A DNA stretch of 30,563 bases from Candidatus Binatia bacterium. Lineage in GTDB: Bacteria; Desulfobacterota_B; Binatia; UBA9968; JAJDTQ01. Positions within the stretch are counted from its first letter, which is position 1; the number at the start of each line of letters is the position of its first letter. A model generated the notes under the pieces. The model had not been told where the DNA came from, made no database searches, and was given only the letters and a program-made list of their open reading frames with translations. Shown piece after piece: positions 15,618 to 24,805 of this stretch. The position numbers and the translations under genes are program-made. Where the stretch lies: contig JAJDTQ010000239.1 in NCBI GenBank assembly GCA_022827045.1, positions 1 through 30,563 on the forward strand. The letters run 5' to 3'.

Positions 15618-16790
15618 ATGGCCAAAGAGAGCGTTTCGCAACAATCGGCATGGGCTCGCCCCCAGGACGAGCAGGACGCGGCGCGCTCCGACGACACCAT
15701 CGAACGTGTGGAAACGTATTGCCTGGAGCTTCCCTACCGGAACGCCGTGCAGTTCCGCTCGGTGCGGGAGGCCACTGGCGCCTACATCATCCTTCGCCTC
15801 GTGACCCGAAGCGGCGCCGAAGGCATCGCGGAATCTGTCGCCCGTCCCGCGCATTCGGGAGAGGACCCGAAGCTCCTGGCGTACGCCATCCGCACCTTCT
15901 TCGCCCCCTTGCTGGAGGGGGCGGACCCCTTTGCCCACAACGACATCCTCGCCCGCATCGCCAAGGTCAAGGGCGCGCGCACCGCGCACGCGCTCATCGA
16001 CGTCGCCCTCTGGGACCTGCGCGGCAAGCTGCTGGGGCAGCCCGTGTGGCGCCTCCTCGGCGGCGGCAAGCCGGCGCGGGTGCCGGTGGGATGGATTGTC
16101 CACGGCGGCACCGCGGAAGCCATGACGAAACAGGCAGTGGAAGCCATCGAGGCGCGCGGCTTCTCCGCGCTGAAGATCAAGACCTGGAAACGCTCCCGCG
16201 AGGACGTTGCGATGGTCGGCAACATCCGCGCCGCGGTAGGAGAGGACGTGGTCATGTGGGCCGACGCAAACGGGGGCTACACCGAAACGGAGGCGCGCAC
16301 GATCCTGCCCGACTTGGCCCGGTACGGCATAGCCTTTCTCGAAGAGCCCTGCACTTTCACCGACCCCCTGCGCATGGCCGCGGTGGCTGCCGACCTGCCC
16401 ATCGCGCTCCTCGGCGACCAGACCTGCGGCACTGTGGGCGCGGTTCACCATCTCATCAAGATCAACGCGGTGGGGGCCGTCAGCGTGAAGCTCCGCCGCA
16501 CCGGCATCAGCGACTCGCTCAAGATCATCGCCCTCGCCGACGCGGCCGGCCTGCCGGTGGTCATCGGCACGGACTCGGAGTCCCGCATCGGGTCGCTGGC
16601 GCGCATCCACCTGCGCGCGGCGATCCCCAGCTTGGCGCCTTGGCCCACGGAGACCCACTTCTTCGAGAAGCTGGGCGACGACACCTTCGTAGGAGATTTC
16701 GATTTCAGCGACGGCGGCATCCTGCCTAACGACGAGCCGGGGTTCGGCGCCGCCATCGACTGGGAGAAGGTAGAGAAGTACAGTTATTAG
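15618..16790 (+). CDS. Mandelate racemase/muconate lactonizing enzyme family protein (enolase superfamily)
   Basis: The 390-residue protein has the enolase-superfamily barrel. The KxK motif is Lys186-Ile-Lys188 (SALKIKTWKR), the metal ligands are Asp216 (VMWADANGGY), Glu242 (FLEEPC) and Asp267 (LLGDQTC), and the second base is Lys291 (VSVKLRRTG). A lysine on both sides of the barrel places it in the muconate lactonizing/dipeptide epimerase subgroup rather than mandelate racemase. The actual substrate is unknown. ATG 15618 follows AGGATAGGAAG. It probably belongs to the same region as coxSMG, though the strong hairpin between them may separate transcripts. Confidence 0.88.
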   Translation: MAKESVSQQSAWARPQDEQDAARSDDTIERVETYCLELPYRNAVQFRSVREATGAYIILRLVTRSGAEGIAESVARPAHSGEDPKLLAYAIRTFFAPLLEGADPFAHNDILARIAKVKGARTAHALIDVALWDLRGKLLGQPVWRLLGGGKPARVPVGWIVHGGTAEAMTKQAVEAIEARGFSALKIKTWKRSREDVAMVGNIRAAVGEDVVMWADANGGYTETEARTILPDLARYGIAFLEEPCTFTDPLRMAAVAADLPIALLGDQTCGTVGAVHHLIKINAVGAVSVKLRRTGISDSLKIIALADAAGLPVVIGTDSESRIGSLARIHLRAAIPSLAPWPTETHFFEKLGDDTFVGDFDFSDGGILPNDEPGFGAAIDWEKVEKYSY

Positions 16791-16847
16791 GGGCCTGCAT
16801 CGCGGAAAGTGCCGGCCGGACCATCTCCGTTGTCGGCCGGACCGGTA

Positions 16848-16868
16848 GGGGCGACCGGCGGTCGCCCC
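16848..16868. terminator. Hairpin between convergent genes
   Basis: GGGGCGACC (16848-16856) and GGTCGCCCC (16860-16868) form a perfect 9-bp stem with a 3-base loop, between the enolase-family gene (plus) and the racemase-like gene (minus), whose stop is at 16872. A GGGGCGAC palindrome of this kind is often dispersed. It could end transcription in both directions, but it has no T-tract. Confidence 0.5.
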
Positions 16869-16871
16869 GGG

Positions 16872-17639
16872 CTATACCTCCGCCACCAGATCCTTGTAGC
16901 TCAGCTCGGCCCGCGGATAGGTCAGCGGGCTGTGGCTCATGCCGAGGGCCACGCACATCTCCGCGAAGCGGATCGACACCGACTTGGTGTTGAGCACGGG
17001 CACTCCAGCGCCCTCCTGCAGTGCCGCCGGATCGACCACGTAGGGAATCAGCGCGCCACCCAGTGGCACCACGCACTGGGCGCCGGTCTCCGTTACCAAC
17101 TCCCGGATCAGCCCGATGGCGGTCCCGGTGATCTCGGCACTTCGCTCCTTGATGTCGGTGCCGTAGATGTCCAGAGCGCGGATGCCTGTCACGAGGTGGT
17201 CCATGCCGATGGTCCGTAGCAGCCGCCAGGTGTAGGGCACGTGTGAGGGCAGCGGCACCGTGATCCCGATCCGATCCGCCAGCACGGCCGCGGCGTGCAC
17301 GGTGGTGCGCAACGGCCCGATCACCGGGATCTTCACTACCAGCCTGCCCCCGTCGACCCCCGGATCGAAGGTGTTCGACTGGATCACCGCGTCAAAGCCG
17401 TTCTCCGCGGCCCAGCAGATCTTCCGGATCAAGGACGGCGTCTCCATCATGTGATCCAGCCCGTTGAGCATCTTCTGGTTCCCGGTCACGTCCTCCACCG
17501 CCGAGCCCGCGAAGTTGTCCGGAAAATGCACCTCCACCCGCGTCCCTTCCGACGCATAGCTGTTGAGCAGCTTCTCCACCGAGGTCACGTCGTACTTCGC
17601 CGAATCCTTCGGCGCCTTGTTGAGAAACATGATACGCAT
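16872..17639 (-). CDS. Asp/Glu/hydantoin racemase-like protein lacking catalytic cysteines
   Basis: The 255 residues follow the Asp/Glu/hydantoin racemase fold: MRIMFLNKAP, AVIQSNTFDPGVDGGRL and IPVIGPLRTTVHAAAVLADR in the first half, GAQCVVPLGGALIPYVV and GVPVLNTKSVSIRFAE in the second. The usual two catalytic Cys positions (a CFxDPG-like and a VVLGCA-like motif) read Asn and Gly here, so racemisation by the standard two-base mechanism is unlikely. Cys remain at positions away from the pocket motifs. ATG 17639 is preceded by an AAGGGAG stretch. It is convergent with the enolase-family gene and divergent from the menaquinone operon. Confidence 0.77.
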   Translation of the reverse strand: MRIMFLNKAPKDSAKYDVTSVEKLLNSYASEGTRVEVHFPDNFAGSAVEDVTGNQKMLNGLDHMMETPSLIRKICWAAENGFDAVIQSNTFDPGVDGGRLVVKIPVIGPLRTTVHAAAVLADRIGITVPLPSHVPYTWRLLRTIGMDHLVTGIRALDIYGTDIKERSAEITGTAIGLIRELVTETGAQCVVPLGGALIPYVVDPAALQEGAGVPVLNTKSVSIRFAEMCVALGMSHSPLTYPRAELSYKDLVAEV

Positions 17640-17794
17640 GGGCCTTCTCCCTTCCGTCGAGACTCGATCCTGGGCTCGGAGAGCGCGCGGATGCCCGGTA
17701 CGTCATTACCACAAATCGGACCGGCCACCCGTGTTTTCTACCGGGAGTTCGGCCACTCGCCGCTTCCAGTCCGATCTGGTAACGTCCTCATAAG
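17640..17794. promoter_or_regulatory. Divergent intergenic promoter region with imperfect dyad
   Basis: The 155 bases between the racemase-like gene (minus) and menF (plus) must carry both promoters. ATCGGACCGG (17715-17724) and CCAGTCCGAT (17766-17775) are inverted copies with one mismatch, spaced about five helical turns apart, a possible operator. I see no convincing -35/-10 pair. Confidence 0.35.
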
Positions 17795-19201
17795 ATGCCG
17801 TTGAGCTGTCCGGATGTGAATTCGGATGGACGGGCGAACGGGGCGATGGATCAGAGAGACAACAATCTTTCGGAAAGAATCGCGCAGGCGATCCACCGCG
17901 AGGAGTCCAGCAGCGGCCCGGCGGGAATCGTTCGAGTCGAAGTCACCATCCCGCGCACCGGCGCATTGGCGTGGCTACGGGCGCAAGCGCCTGCTGCCGT
18001 CAAGATGTACTGGGGTGACCGGGACGGCGAGGATGAAGTGGCAGGCATCGGCGCGTCGGACCTTTTGGCGGGCAGAGGATCGGACAGCGTCGAGTCCCTG
18101 TTCCAGGAGTTGCGCGGTCGTTTGGGCCCCGAGGACACGGCGGCGAGGTACTTCGGCGGCATCCGCTTCAACGGAACATGCGCCGCGGACCCGGCTTGGC
18201 GGGACTTCGGCGGCCACCGGTTCGTGCTGCCGCGGTTCGAGCTCAGCCAGAGGGGCTCGGACAGCGTGCTCGCGTGCCAGTGGCTGCGTTCATCCAACAC
18301 CGTTGACACCCTGATGAAGGAGGTCGACGCGCTGGTATTCCCGCCCGCGGAGGCTGTTTGCCGCCACCCCGAGGCTGTCGGTCGCGAGGACCTGCCCGAC
18401 CGGCCGGGATGGGATTCCGCGGTGGCCGGGACCCTCGGGCTGGTCGCCGCGGGAGCTGTAGGCAAGGTCGTCCTCGCCCGCAAATCCACGTTCGGTTTCT
18501 CGGACGAGTTGGATCCCGTCGCCTGTATGCAGGCCTTGTTGCCGGAGGCGGAGCATTGCTATCGCTTCTGCTTCGCGTCGGCGCCCGGCCGGGCCTTTCT
18601 CGGGGCGCCGCCGGAACGGCTGTACCGCCGCGAGGGGCGGCGCATCCTTTGCGACGCCATCGCCGGAACGCGCATGCGCGGCAACGGCGTGTCCCTGGAT
18701 CGGCAACTGGAACGCGACCTCATGGGCAGCGAGAAGGAGCGGCGGGAGCAGGACTACGTGGTCCGGGGGATCCGGGAAAGCCTCGCGCCGCTGTGCAGGT
18801 CGCTGAACGCGGGAGCCGATCCGTCGGTGGTGAAGCTGCGCCAGTGTCAGCATCTCATGAGCAACTTTGAGGGCGTGCTCCGGGACGGCGTCGGCGACGC
18901 CGAGTTGTTGAAGGCGCTGCACCCGACACCCGCCGTGGGCGGCTACCCCACCGATCGTGCAGTCAGGGAGATCGAGAAGCGGGAACCATTCGACCGCGGC
19001 TGGTACGCGGGTCCGGTGGGCTGGGTCGGACGGGACAGCGCCGAGTTCGCTGTGGCGATTCGCTCCGGGCTGGTGAAGGGATCGACGCTCTCGGTGTTCG
19101 CCGGCGCCGGAATCGTGGCCGGCTCGGTGCCCGGGGACGAGTGGGACGAGCTGGACTACAAGATCAGCCACTTCACCCAGGCCCTTAACCTTCCGCGATG
19201 A
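17795..19201 (+). CDS. menF: Isochorismate synthase
   Basis: MenF converts chorismate to isochorismate, the first step of menaquinone synthesis. The 468-residue protein has a divergent N-terminal domain and a typical chorismate-binding C-terminal half: GKVVLARKSTFGF (general base Lys224), FLGAPPERLYRREGRRI, DAIAGTRMRG, LMGSEKERREQDYVV, VKLRQCQHLMSNFEGVL, LKALHPTPAVGGYPTD and PFDRGWYAGPVGWVG. The metal-ligand glutamates lie in the SEKERREQDY region and the PGDEWDELDYKI tail. ATG 17846 is a shorter alternative start. Its TGA overlaps the menD ATG (ATGA at 19198-19201). Confidence 0.93.
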   Translation: MPLSCPDVNSDGRANGAMDQRDNNLSERIAQAIHREESSSGPAGIVRVEVTIPRTGALAWLRAQAPAAVKMYWGDRDGEDEVAGIGASDLLAGRGSDSVESLFQELRGRLGPEDTAARYFGGIRFNGTCAADPAWRDFGGHRFVLPRFELSQRGSDSVLACQWLRSSNTVDTLMKEVDALVFPPAEAVCRHPEAVGREDLPDRPGWDSAVAGTLGLVAAGAVGKVVLARKSTFGFSDELDPVACMQALLPEAEHCYRFCFASAPGRAFLGAPPERLYRREGRRILCDAIAGTRMRGNGVSLDRQLERDLMGSEKERREQDYVVRGIRESLAPLCRSLNAGADPSVVKLRQCQHLMSNFEGVLRDGVGDAELLKALHPTPAVGGYPTDRAVREIEKREPFDRGWYAGPVGWVGRDSAEFAVAIRSGLVKGSTLSVFAGAGIVAGSVPGDEWDELDYKISHFTQALNLPR

Positions 19202-21003
19202 CGCAAGCCCCTAACCTGAACCACCTCTGGGCGGCGCTGCTGGTCGAGGAGCTCGTCCGCAACGGCGTCGACACGTTCTGCATCGCTCCGGGGTCGCGCA
19301 GCACGCCACTGGTGGTGGCGGTGGCGCGAAACGACCGGGCTCGGAGCACCGTTCACTACGACGAGCGCGGGGCGGCCTTCCTTGCGCTGGGGCACGGGCG
19401 CGTGACGGGTGTGCCGGCCGCGGTCATCACCACCTCGGGCAGTGCCTTGGCCAATGTGTGGCCCGCCGTGGTGGAGGCGTCGCTGGAACGGGTGCCGCTG
19501 CTGGTCTTGAGCGGCGACCGGCCCCCGGAACTCCACGACGCCGGCGCCAACCAGACCATGGACCAGGTGAAGTTCTTCGGCGCGTACGTGGAGTGGTCGG
19601 CGAACCTCCCGTGCCCTTCCACCGACGTCGATCCGGCGGTGGTGCTGACCACCGTGGACCAGGCGGTGAGCCGCTGCAGAAGGCCGTCCGGGGGCGCGGT
19701 TCACATCAACTGCATGTTCCGGGAACCGCTGGCCCCCACGGAGCAGGGCGGGGACTTCGAAGCGTATCTGGAACCGGTGCGGTCATGGCGCGACGGCAGC
19801 CACGCCTACAGCCGTTACGACCGCGCGCCGTCCCGCCCCGATCCGGAGATGCTGGCGGAGGTAGCGGAGCTGGCCGCCCGCCGTCCTCGCGGCCTTCTCG
19901 TGGCCGGCCGGCTGGCTGATGCGGAGGCGCGCGCGGCGGTGGCCGGTCTCGCCGACGTGCTGGGTTGGCCGCTTCTTCCCGACGTGACCTCGGGGCTCCG
20001 GCTGGACAGCCGGCCCGGAACCGCCGTCTTCTACCAAGACGTCCTGCTCGGCTCGCCGGAGTTCATGCAACGCCATCCCATCGAGGCCGTGATCCACCTC
20101 GGCGGTCGGTGGAGTTCCAGGCGGCTCCCGGACCACCTGGAGGCGGCCCCGCCGAAGGACTACGTGGTGGTGGACGAGCACCCGGACCGCCAGGACCCCA
20201 TTCACCGTGCCACCAGGCGGTTCCAGCTCCCTGTGGCGGAGTTCTGCAGGGCGTTGAAGCACTTGGTCGGGAGTCCCCGAGGGGCGGGAGATGCAGTGAA
20301 GGCTCCCGTGGCGGGGGAAGTCGGCGGGGCGCCGGACGCCGGCTGGCTCGCGAGCTGGCAGCGCGCGTCCGAACACGTCGGAGGGCGGTTCGAGGAGCTG
20401 TTCTCGCGGGACCGAGCCTTGAGCGAGCCGAACGTCGCATGGCTCGTGTCCCGCCACATCGGCGCGGCAGAGGGGTTGTACCTGGCGTCGAGCATGCCCG
20501 TCCGCGACGTGGACACCTTCGGCTGCGCGGGACCGGAGCCGCCCGTCGTGGCCGCCAACCGGGGCGCCAGCGGCGTCGACGGCACCATCGCCACCGCCAC
20601 CGGATTCGCCCGTGGCTTGGGGAAATGCGCCACTCTCATGATCGGCGACCAGGCGTTTCTGCACGATCTGAACTCGCTGAGGTTGTGCCGGACCCTCGAT
20701 ACCCCGTTCGTCATCGTCGTGCTGAACAACGACGGCGGCGGGATCTTCTCGTTCCTGCCCGTCGCCCGCTTCGTCGACGTCTTCGAGTGCTACTTCGGCG
20801 CCCCCCACGGCATGACCTTCGAGCACGCCGCCGCGTTGTTCGGTCTGGAATACACCCGGCCGTCCTCGGTAGACGAGTTCGTCGGCGTCTACGAACAGGC
20901 CCGGCACCGGAGCGGAGCCACCGTCATCGAGGTACGGACCGGGCGCCAGGATAACTACGAACTTCACCTGGGTCTGCGGAAGAATGCGGTGGAAGGGTTG
21001 TAG
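19198..21003 (+). CDS. menD: SEPHCHC synthase (2-succinyl-5-enolpyruvyl-6-hydroxy-3-cyclohexene-1-carboxylate synthase)
   Basis: MenD is the thiamine-diphosphate enzyme that adds the succinyl semialdehyde unit from 2-oxoglutarate to isochorismate. The 601 residues show FCIAPGSRSTPLVVAVARN, the cofactor-activating Glu56 in VHYDERGAAFLALGHGR, GAVHINCMFREPLAP and LASSMPVRDVDTFG. The thiamine-diphosphate/Mg site is the MIGDQAFLHDLNSL to VVLNNDGGGIFSFLP segment. Length and motif order are normal. It is translationally coupled to menF by a 4-base overlap. The nearby thiSGE genes contribute to its cofactor. Confidence 0.97.
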   Translation: MTQAPNLNHLWAALLVEELVRNGVDTFCIAPGSRSTPLVVAVARNDRARSTVHYDERGAAFLALGHGRVTGVPAAVITTSGSALANVWPAVVEASLERVPLLVLSGDRPPELHDAGANQTMDQVKFFGAYVEWSANLPCPSTDVDPAVVLTTVDQAVSRCRRPSGGAVHINCMFREPLAPTEQGGDFEAYLEPVRSWRDGSHAYSRYDRAPSRPDPEMLAEVAELAARRPRGLLVAGRLADAEARAAVAGLADVLGWPLLPDVTSGLRLDSRPGTAVFYQDVLLGSPEFMQRHPIEAVIHLGGRWSSRRLPDHLEAAPPKDYVVVDEHPDRQDPIHRATRRFQLPVAEFCRALKHLVGSPRGAGDAVKAPVAGEVGGAPDAGWLASWQRASEHVGGRFEELFSRDRALSEPNVAWLVSRHIGAAEGLYLASSMPVRDVDTFGCAGPEPPVVAANRGASGVDGTIATATGFARGLGKCATLMIGDQAFLHDLNSLRLCRTLDTPFVIVVLNNDGGGIFSFLPVARFVDVFECYFGAPHGMTFEHAAALFGLEYTRPSSVDEFVGVYEQARHRSGATVIEVRTGRQDNYELHLGLRKNAVEGL

Positions 21004-21013
21004 CGCGGTTTGC

Positions 21014-21047
21014 CTGGATTCCGGGTCAAGCTCGGAATGACGATTCG
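21014..21047. repeat. Dispersed palindromic repeat in menD-menH gap
   Basis: CTGGATTCCGGGTCAAGCTCGGAATGACG contains ATTCCGGG opposed to CTCGGAAT around TCAAG. This is the widespread short intergenic palindrome that is often mis-annotated as a tiny ORF reading RHSELDPESR in the other strand. It fills the only sizeable gap (about 85 bases) between men genes here. Confidence 0.65.
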
Positions 21048-21088
21048 GAACATTGGCGGCTCCTCCGCAACGAGACAAGGAAATCGGT

Positions 21089-21895
21089 TTGGCTGAACCG
21101 TACCGACTTCACTATGAGCTTCACGGCAGCGGGGGAGATACGGACATGGCGCTACTGTTCCTGCACGGTTTCATGGGCTCGGGGCGGGACTGGATGGAGA
21201 CGGTGGAGGCGTTGCCCGAGTATCGATGCATCCTGGTGGACCTTCCCGGGCACGGGCTGAGCGCGGAATGCCCGTCCAGCGTCTATCCGATGTCCCATAC
21301 GGCTCTCGCGTTGCTGGCGGTCTTGGATGACCTGCGCGTGCGACGGTGCGTGCCTGTGGGCTATTCCATGGGCGGACGGCTGGCGCTCTATCTGGCGTTG
21401 ACCCACCCGGACCGTTGTCGTGCGCTGGTGGTGGAATCGGGTTCTCCCGGGCTGGAATCGGAGCAGGAACGCGAGAGCCGCCGGGAGTGGGACGAAGCCA
21501 AGGCATCCGAGTCGGAACGGCAGGGGCTCGACGCATTTCTGGAGGCTTGGTACCAACAGCCGCTGTTCCGCTCAATCGCCCGGAACGAAGCACGCTTCGT
21601 GGCGCTGATGGACCGGCGGCGGCACAATGACCCAGCAGGCCTCGCCTGCTCCCTCCGCTTCATGGGCACGGGTTCTCAACCTTCGCTGTGGCCCCAGCTC
21701 CCTAGCATTCCGTTCCCGTGGCTGGCCGTGGCCGGCGAGCTCGACTCCCGCTACAGAAAAACCATGCGGGATATGGTAAGCCTCTCGGGAAACGGCAGGC
21801 TCGTGACCATCCCGGACGCGGGCCACAACACGCATTTCGAGAACCCCGAGGCATTCTCCCGCGCCCTGCGGGAGTTTCTGGTGTCCTGTCGCTGA
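21089..21895 (+). CDS. menH: SHCHC synthase (alpha/beta hydrolase MenH)
   Basis: MenH eliminates pyruvate from the MenD product to give SHCHC. The 268-residue alpha/beta hydrolase has an oxyanion segment [14 protein letters not shown], the nucleophile elbow [10 protein letters not shown] (Ser93), the acid in [12 protein letters not shown] and the histidine in [16 protein letters not shown]. The [12 protein letters not shown] segment is also characteristic. TTG 21089 has AAGGAAA about 6 bases upstream; TTG 21053 is an in-frame alternative but overlaps the intergenic repeat. It is located between menD and menB, as in many bacteria. Confidence 0.87.
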   Translation: MAEPYRLHYELHGSGGDTDMALLFLHGFMGSGRDWMETVEALPEYRCILVDLPGHGLSAECPSSVYPMSHTALALLAVLDDLRVRRCVPVGYSMGGRLALYLALTHPDRCRALVVESGSPGLESEQERESRREWDEAKASESERQGLDAFLEAWYQQPLFRSIARNEARFVALMDRRRHNDPAGLACSLRFMGTGSQPSLWPQLPSIPFPWLAVAGELDSRYRKTMRDMVSLSGNGRLVTIPDAGHNTHFENPEAFSRALREFLVSCR

Positions 21896-21965
21896 CGCAT
21901 TCGCAGTCGACGTGCACGGGATTCCTTCCGGACCGGCCTGGGCATCGCAGGATCGAGGTTTGACT

Positions 21966-22787
21966 ATGGCTGCAATCGAATGGACCGAGGCGGGGCAGTA
22001 CACCGACATCAAGTACCACAAGACCGACGGCATCGCGAAGATCACCATCAACCGGCCGGAGGTGCGCAACGCCTTCCGTCCGCTGACGGTGGAGGAGATG
22101 ATCCAGGCGCTGGACGAGGCGCGCAACGACCCGACCATCGGCGTGGTGATCCTCACCGGCGAGGGCAAGGAAGCGTTCTGCTCCGGCGGCGACCAGAAAA
22201 TTCGCGGCGATTCCGGCTACAAGGACGCGGCCGGCGTGCACCGGCTGAACGTGCTGGATTTCCAGCGCCAGATGCGCAGTTGCCCCATGCCGGTCATTGC
22301 CATGGTGGCGGGTTACGCCGTGGGCGGCGGCCACGTGCTGCACGTCATGTGCGACCTCACCATCGCCGCGGACAACGCCATCTTCGGGCAGACCGGCCCA
22401 CGGGTGGGCTCCTTCGACGGCGGCTACGGCGCCACCTACCTGGCGCGCATCGTCGGCCAGAAGAAGGCGCGCGAGATCTGGTACCTGTGCCGGCAGTACA
22501 ACGCCCAGGAGGCCCTGGACATGGGGCTGGTGAACGCGGTGGTGCCGTACGAGAGGCTCGAGGAAGAGACCGTCCAGTGGTGCCGTGAGATTCTCGCCAA
22601 GTCGCCCATCGCCATCCGCTGCCTCAAGGCCGCGTTCAACGCCGACTGCGACGGCCAGGCCGGTCTGCAGGAACTGGCGGGCAACGCCACCATGCTCTTC
22701 TACATGACCGAAGAAGGGCAGGAGGGGCGCAACGCCTTCGTTGAGAAACGCCAGCCCGACTTTTCCAAGTTCCCCAGGCGTCCCTGA
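21966..22787 (+). CDS. menB: 1,4-dihydroxy-2-naphthoyl-CoA synthase
   Basis: MenB closes the second ring from O-succinylbenzoyl-CoA. The 273 residues are very close to well-known MenB proteins: [57 protein letters not shown] and [20 protein letters not shown] are all family signatures. The QTG glycine (about 144) points to the bicarbonate-dependent class rather than the class with an aspartate at that place. ATG 21966 follows a GAGG. Cytoplasmic enzyme of the crotonase superfamily. Confidence 0.97.
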   Translation: MAAIEWTEAGQYTDIKYHKTDGIAKITINRPEVRNAFRPLTVEEMIQALDEARNDPTIGVVILTGEGKEAFCSGGDQKIRGDSGYKDAAGVHRLNVLDFQRQMRSCPMPVIAMVAGYAVGGGHVLHVMCDLTIAADNAIFGQTGPRVGSFDGGYGATYLARIVGQKKAREIWYLCRQYNAQEALDMGLVNAVVPYERLEEETVQWCREILAKSPIAIRCLKAAFNADCDGQAGLQELAGNATMLFYMTEEGQEGRNAFVEKRQPDFSKFPRRP

Positions 22788-22817
22788 GCCGGCCGCGAAC
22801 GACTAGAGTCCCTCCCA

Positions 22818-23720
22818 GTGGTACAGGACACGCGCCCCGAGCCGCCAGGCGCCGTCGCGGTCTGGATCCTGGCGGCAAGACCCAAGACCCTCTGGGCCTC
22901 CATCTCCCCGGTGGTCATCGGCATCGCCATGGCCTTCGGCGACGGCGGGTTCCACGCACCGGCGGCGCTGGTGGCGCTGGCGTGCTCGGTGCTGATTCAG
23001 GTCGCCACCAACTTCGCCAACGACCTCTTCGACTACCAAAAGGGCGCGGACACCGAGGCCCGGCAGGGGCCAATGCGTGTCACGCAGGCCGGACTCGCAA
23101 CCCCCGGCATGATGAAGCGCGGTATCCTCGTGGTGCTGACGCTGACGCTGCTCGGAGGCCTGTACCTCATCTGGCGCGGCGGTTGGCCCGCGGCCCTCAT
23201 CGGCGTCCTCTCGGTGACGGCCGGGCTGCTCTACACCGGCGGACCTCGTCCCCTGGGGTACCTAGGCCTGGGCGACCTCTTCGTGCTGATCTTCTTCGGC
23301 CCGGTGGCGGTGGCCGGGACCTACTACGTGCAGGCCCTGACCGTGAACGCCACGGTGCTCGTCGCCGGCTTGGCCCCAGGCCTCCTGGCCGTGGCCATCC
23401 TCGCGGTCAACAACCTCCGCGACGCGGATGAAGACCGCCGGACCGGCAAGCGCACGCTGGCGGTGCGCTTCGGCCCGGCCTTCACCCGCGCCGAATACAT
23501 CATCGCCGTAGTGGTGGCCTGCATACTGCCGCTGGTGCTCTACCTCGTTTCGGGCCGGCATCCCTACTCGGTCGCTACCGTGGCCGTCATCGTCGTGGCG
23601 CTGCCCGCTATTCGCCGCCTCTTCACTACCGAAGGCCCGCTCCTCAACCCCGTCCTCGCCGACACCGCGCGCCTGCTCTTGCTTTACAGCGCCGTGTTCT
23701 CTATCGGTTGGGTTCTGTGA
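22818..23720 (+). CDS. menA: 1,4-dihydroxy-2-naphthoate polyprenyltransferase
   Basis: MenA is the inner-membrane UbiA-family enzyme that attaches the polyprenyl chain to DHNA. The 300 residues have about eight membrane helices. The first Asp-rich motif is ATNFANDLFDYQKGAD and the second is VNNLRDADEDRRTGKRTLAV. ARPKTLWASISPVVIGIA near the N-terminus is typical of MenA. The start is GTG 22818, 30 bases after the menB stop. Its TGA overlaps the menC GTG start (GTGA at 23717-23720). Confidence 0.95.
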   Translation: MVQDTRPEPPGAVAVWILAARPKTLWASISPVVIGIAMAFGDGGFHAPAALVALACSVLIQVATNFANDLFDYQKGADTEARQGPMRVTQAGLATPGMMKRGILVVLTLTLLGGLYLIWRGGWPAALIGVLSVTAGLLYTGGPRPLGYLGLGDLFVLIFFGPVAVAGTYYVQALTVNATVLVAGLAPGLLAVAILAVNNLRDADEDRRTGKRTLAVRFGPAFTRAEYIIAVVVACILPLVLYLVSGRHPYSVATVAVIVVALPAIRRLFTTEGPLLNPVLADTARLLLLYSAVFSIGWVL

Positions 23721-24805
23721 CCATATCGAGCTGCCGGATCTTTCGATATCGCCTGCCGTTGACGGGGCCGTTGCCGCTGGTGGGGGGTGTGATTCATGAG
23801 CGTGAGGGCCTGCTGGTGCGTATCGATTCGGATTCGGGCGCATGGGGTTGGGGCGATGCGGCGCCCTTGCCGGGGTTCAGCAGTGAGAGCATCGACGAAG
23901 CCGCGGCGGAGGCATTGGCCTGGGCGAGACGCCTGCGGGGTGTGCTGTTCGATGCACGGGGCGGCAGTCTTGAATCGTCGCTGGGCGAAGCGGCCCAAAC
24001 GGCGTCGCCGTCGGTACGGTTCGGGTTGGAAACGGCGCTGGCGAGCCTTGCGCGGCGGCTGGAGGACCGGGAGGCGGCGGAACTGGGTTGCTTCGACGGC
24101 AAGGTCCCGGTCAACGGGTTGCTGGCGGGTTCCCGCGAGCAGGTTCTCGCGGATGCGGGGCGGCTGCGGGACGCGGGTTGCCGGGCGGTCAAGCTCAAGG
24201 TGGGCAGCCGGCCGGTGGATGAAGATGTGGAGCTTACCCGGGTGGTCCGTGACGCTCTTGGCGACGGCGTGGCCCTCAGGCTCGATGCCAATCGTAGCTG
24301 GACCCTGGAGCAGGCGGTGGCGTTCGGCCGGGAGATCGGCAACAGCGGCGTGGAATATCTGGAGGAACCGTTGCGCGAGCCGGAGCACCTGCGAGAGCTC
24401 TTCGATGCCACCGGCATTCCGGTGGCGTTGGACGAGAGCCTGCTGGAGCTCCGGCCGGACGATCTCGAAGGGCGCCGTGAGGTGGGGGCCGTGGTGTTGA
24501 AGCCGACGCTGCTGGGCGGCATCGCCAGCGCCAGGCAATGGGTGGCCAGGGCGGCGGCGTTGAACATCCGACCGGTGGTGAGCAGTTGCTTCGAGAGCGG
24601 CGTCGGATTGCTGGCGCTGGCGGAGCTCGTCTGGGCTTCGACGGGAGACGCGGTGCCCGCGGGCCTCGACACCTATCGTTGGCTGGACGCCGACGTGGTC
24701 GAGCCGCGTATTTCGTTCCTCGCCGGTTCCGTCGAGTGGAGCGAAGCCACGGCCCGGGCGCATCGCATCGTCGAATCGAGGCTGAGCGAGATTCGGCATG
24801 GCTGA
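23717..24805 (+). CDS. menC: o-Succinylbenzoate synthase
   Basis: MenC dehydrates SHCHC to o-succinylbenzoate. It is an enolase-superfamily enzyme of 362 residues with Lys159-x-Lys161 (AVKLKVGSR), metal ligands Asp190 (LRLDANRSW), Glu216 (YLEEPLREP) and Asp239 (VALDESLLEL), and the second Lys262 (VVLKPTLLGG). GTG 23717 is chosen because it overlaps the menA stop by 4 bases; TTG 23708 is a possible alternative. The 3' end overlaps menE by 8 bases. Sequence features separate it from the other enolase-family gene in the window, which lacks the PTLLGG signature. Confidence 0.95.
   Translation: MTISSCRIFRYRLPLTGPLPLVGGVIHEREGLLVRIDSDSGAWGWGDAAPLPGFSSESIDEAAAEALAWARRLRGVLFDARGGSLESSLGEAAQTASPSVRFGLETALASLARRLEDREAAELGCFDGKVPVNGLLAGSREQVLADAGRLRDAGCRAVKLKVGSRPVDEDVELTRVVRDALGDGVALRLDANRSWTLEQAVAFGREIGNSGVEYLEEPLREPEHLRELFDATGIPVALDESLLELRPDDLEGRREVGAVVLKPTLLGGIASARQWVARAAALNIRPVVSSCFESGVGLLALAELVWASTGDAVPAGLDTYRWLDADVVEPRISFLAGSVEWSEATARAHRIVESRLSEIRHG

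Noticed and set aside
21004..21088. Small minus-strand peptide reading RHSELDPESR
   Set aside because: This is the known shadow reading of a dispersed palindromic repeat, not a gene.
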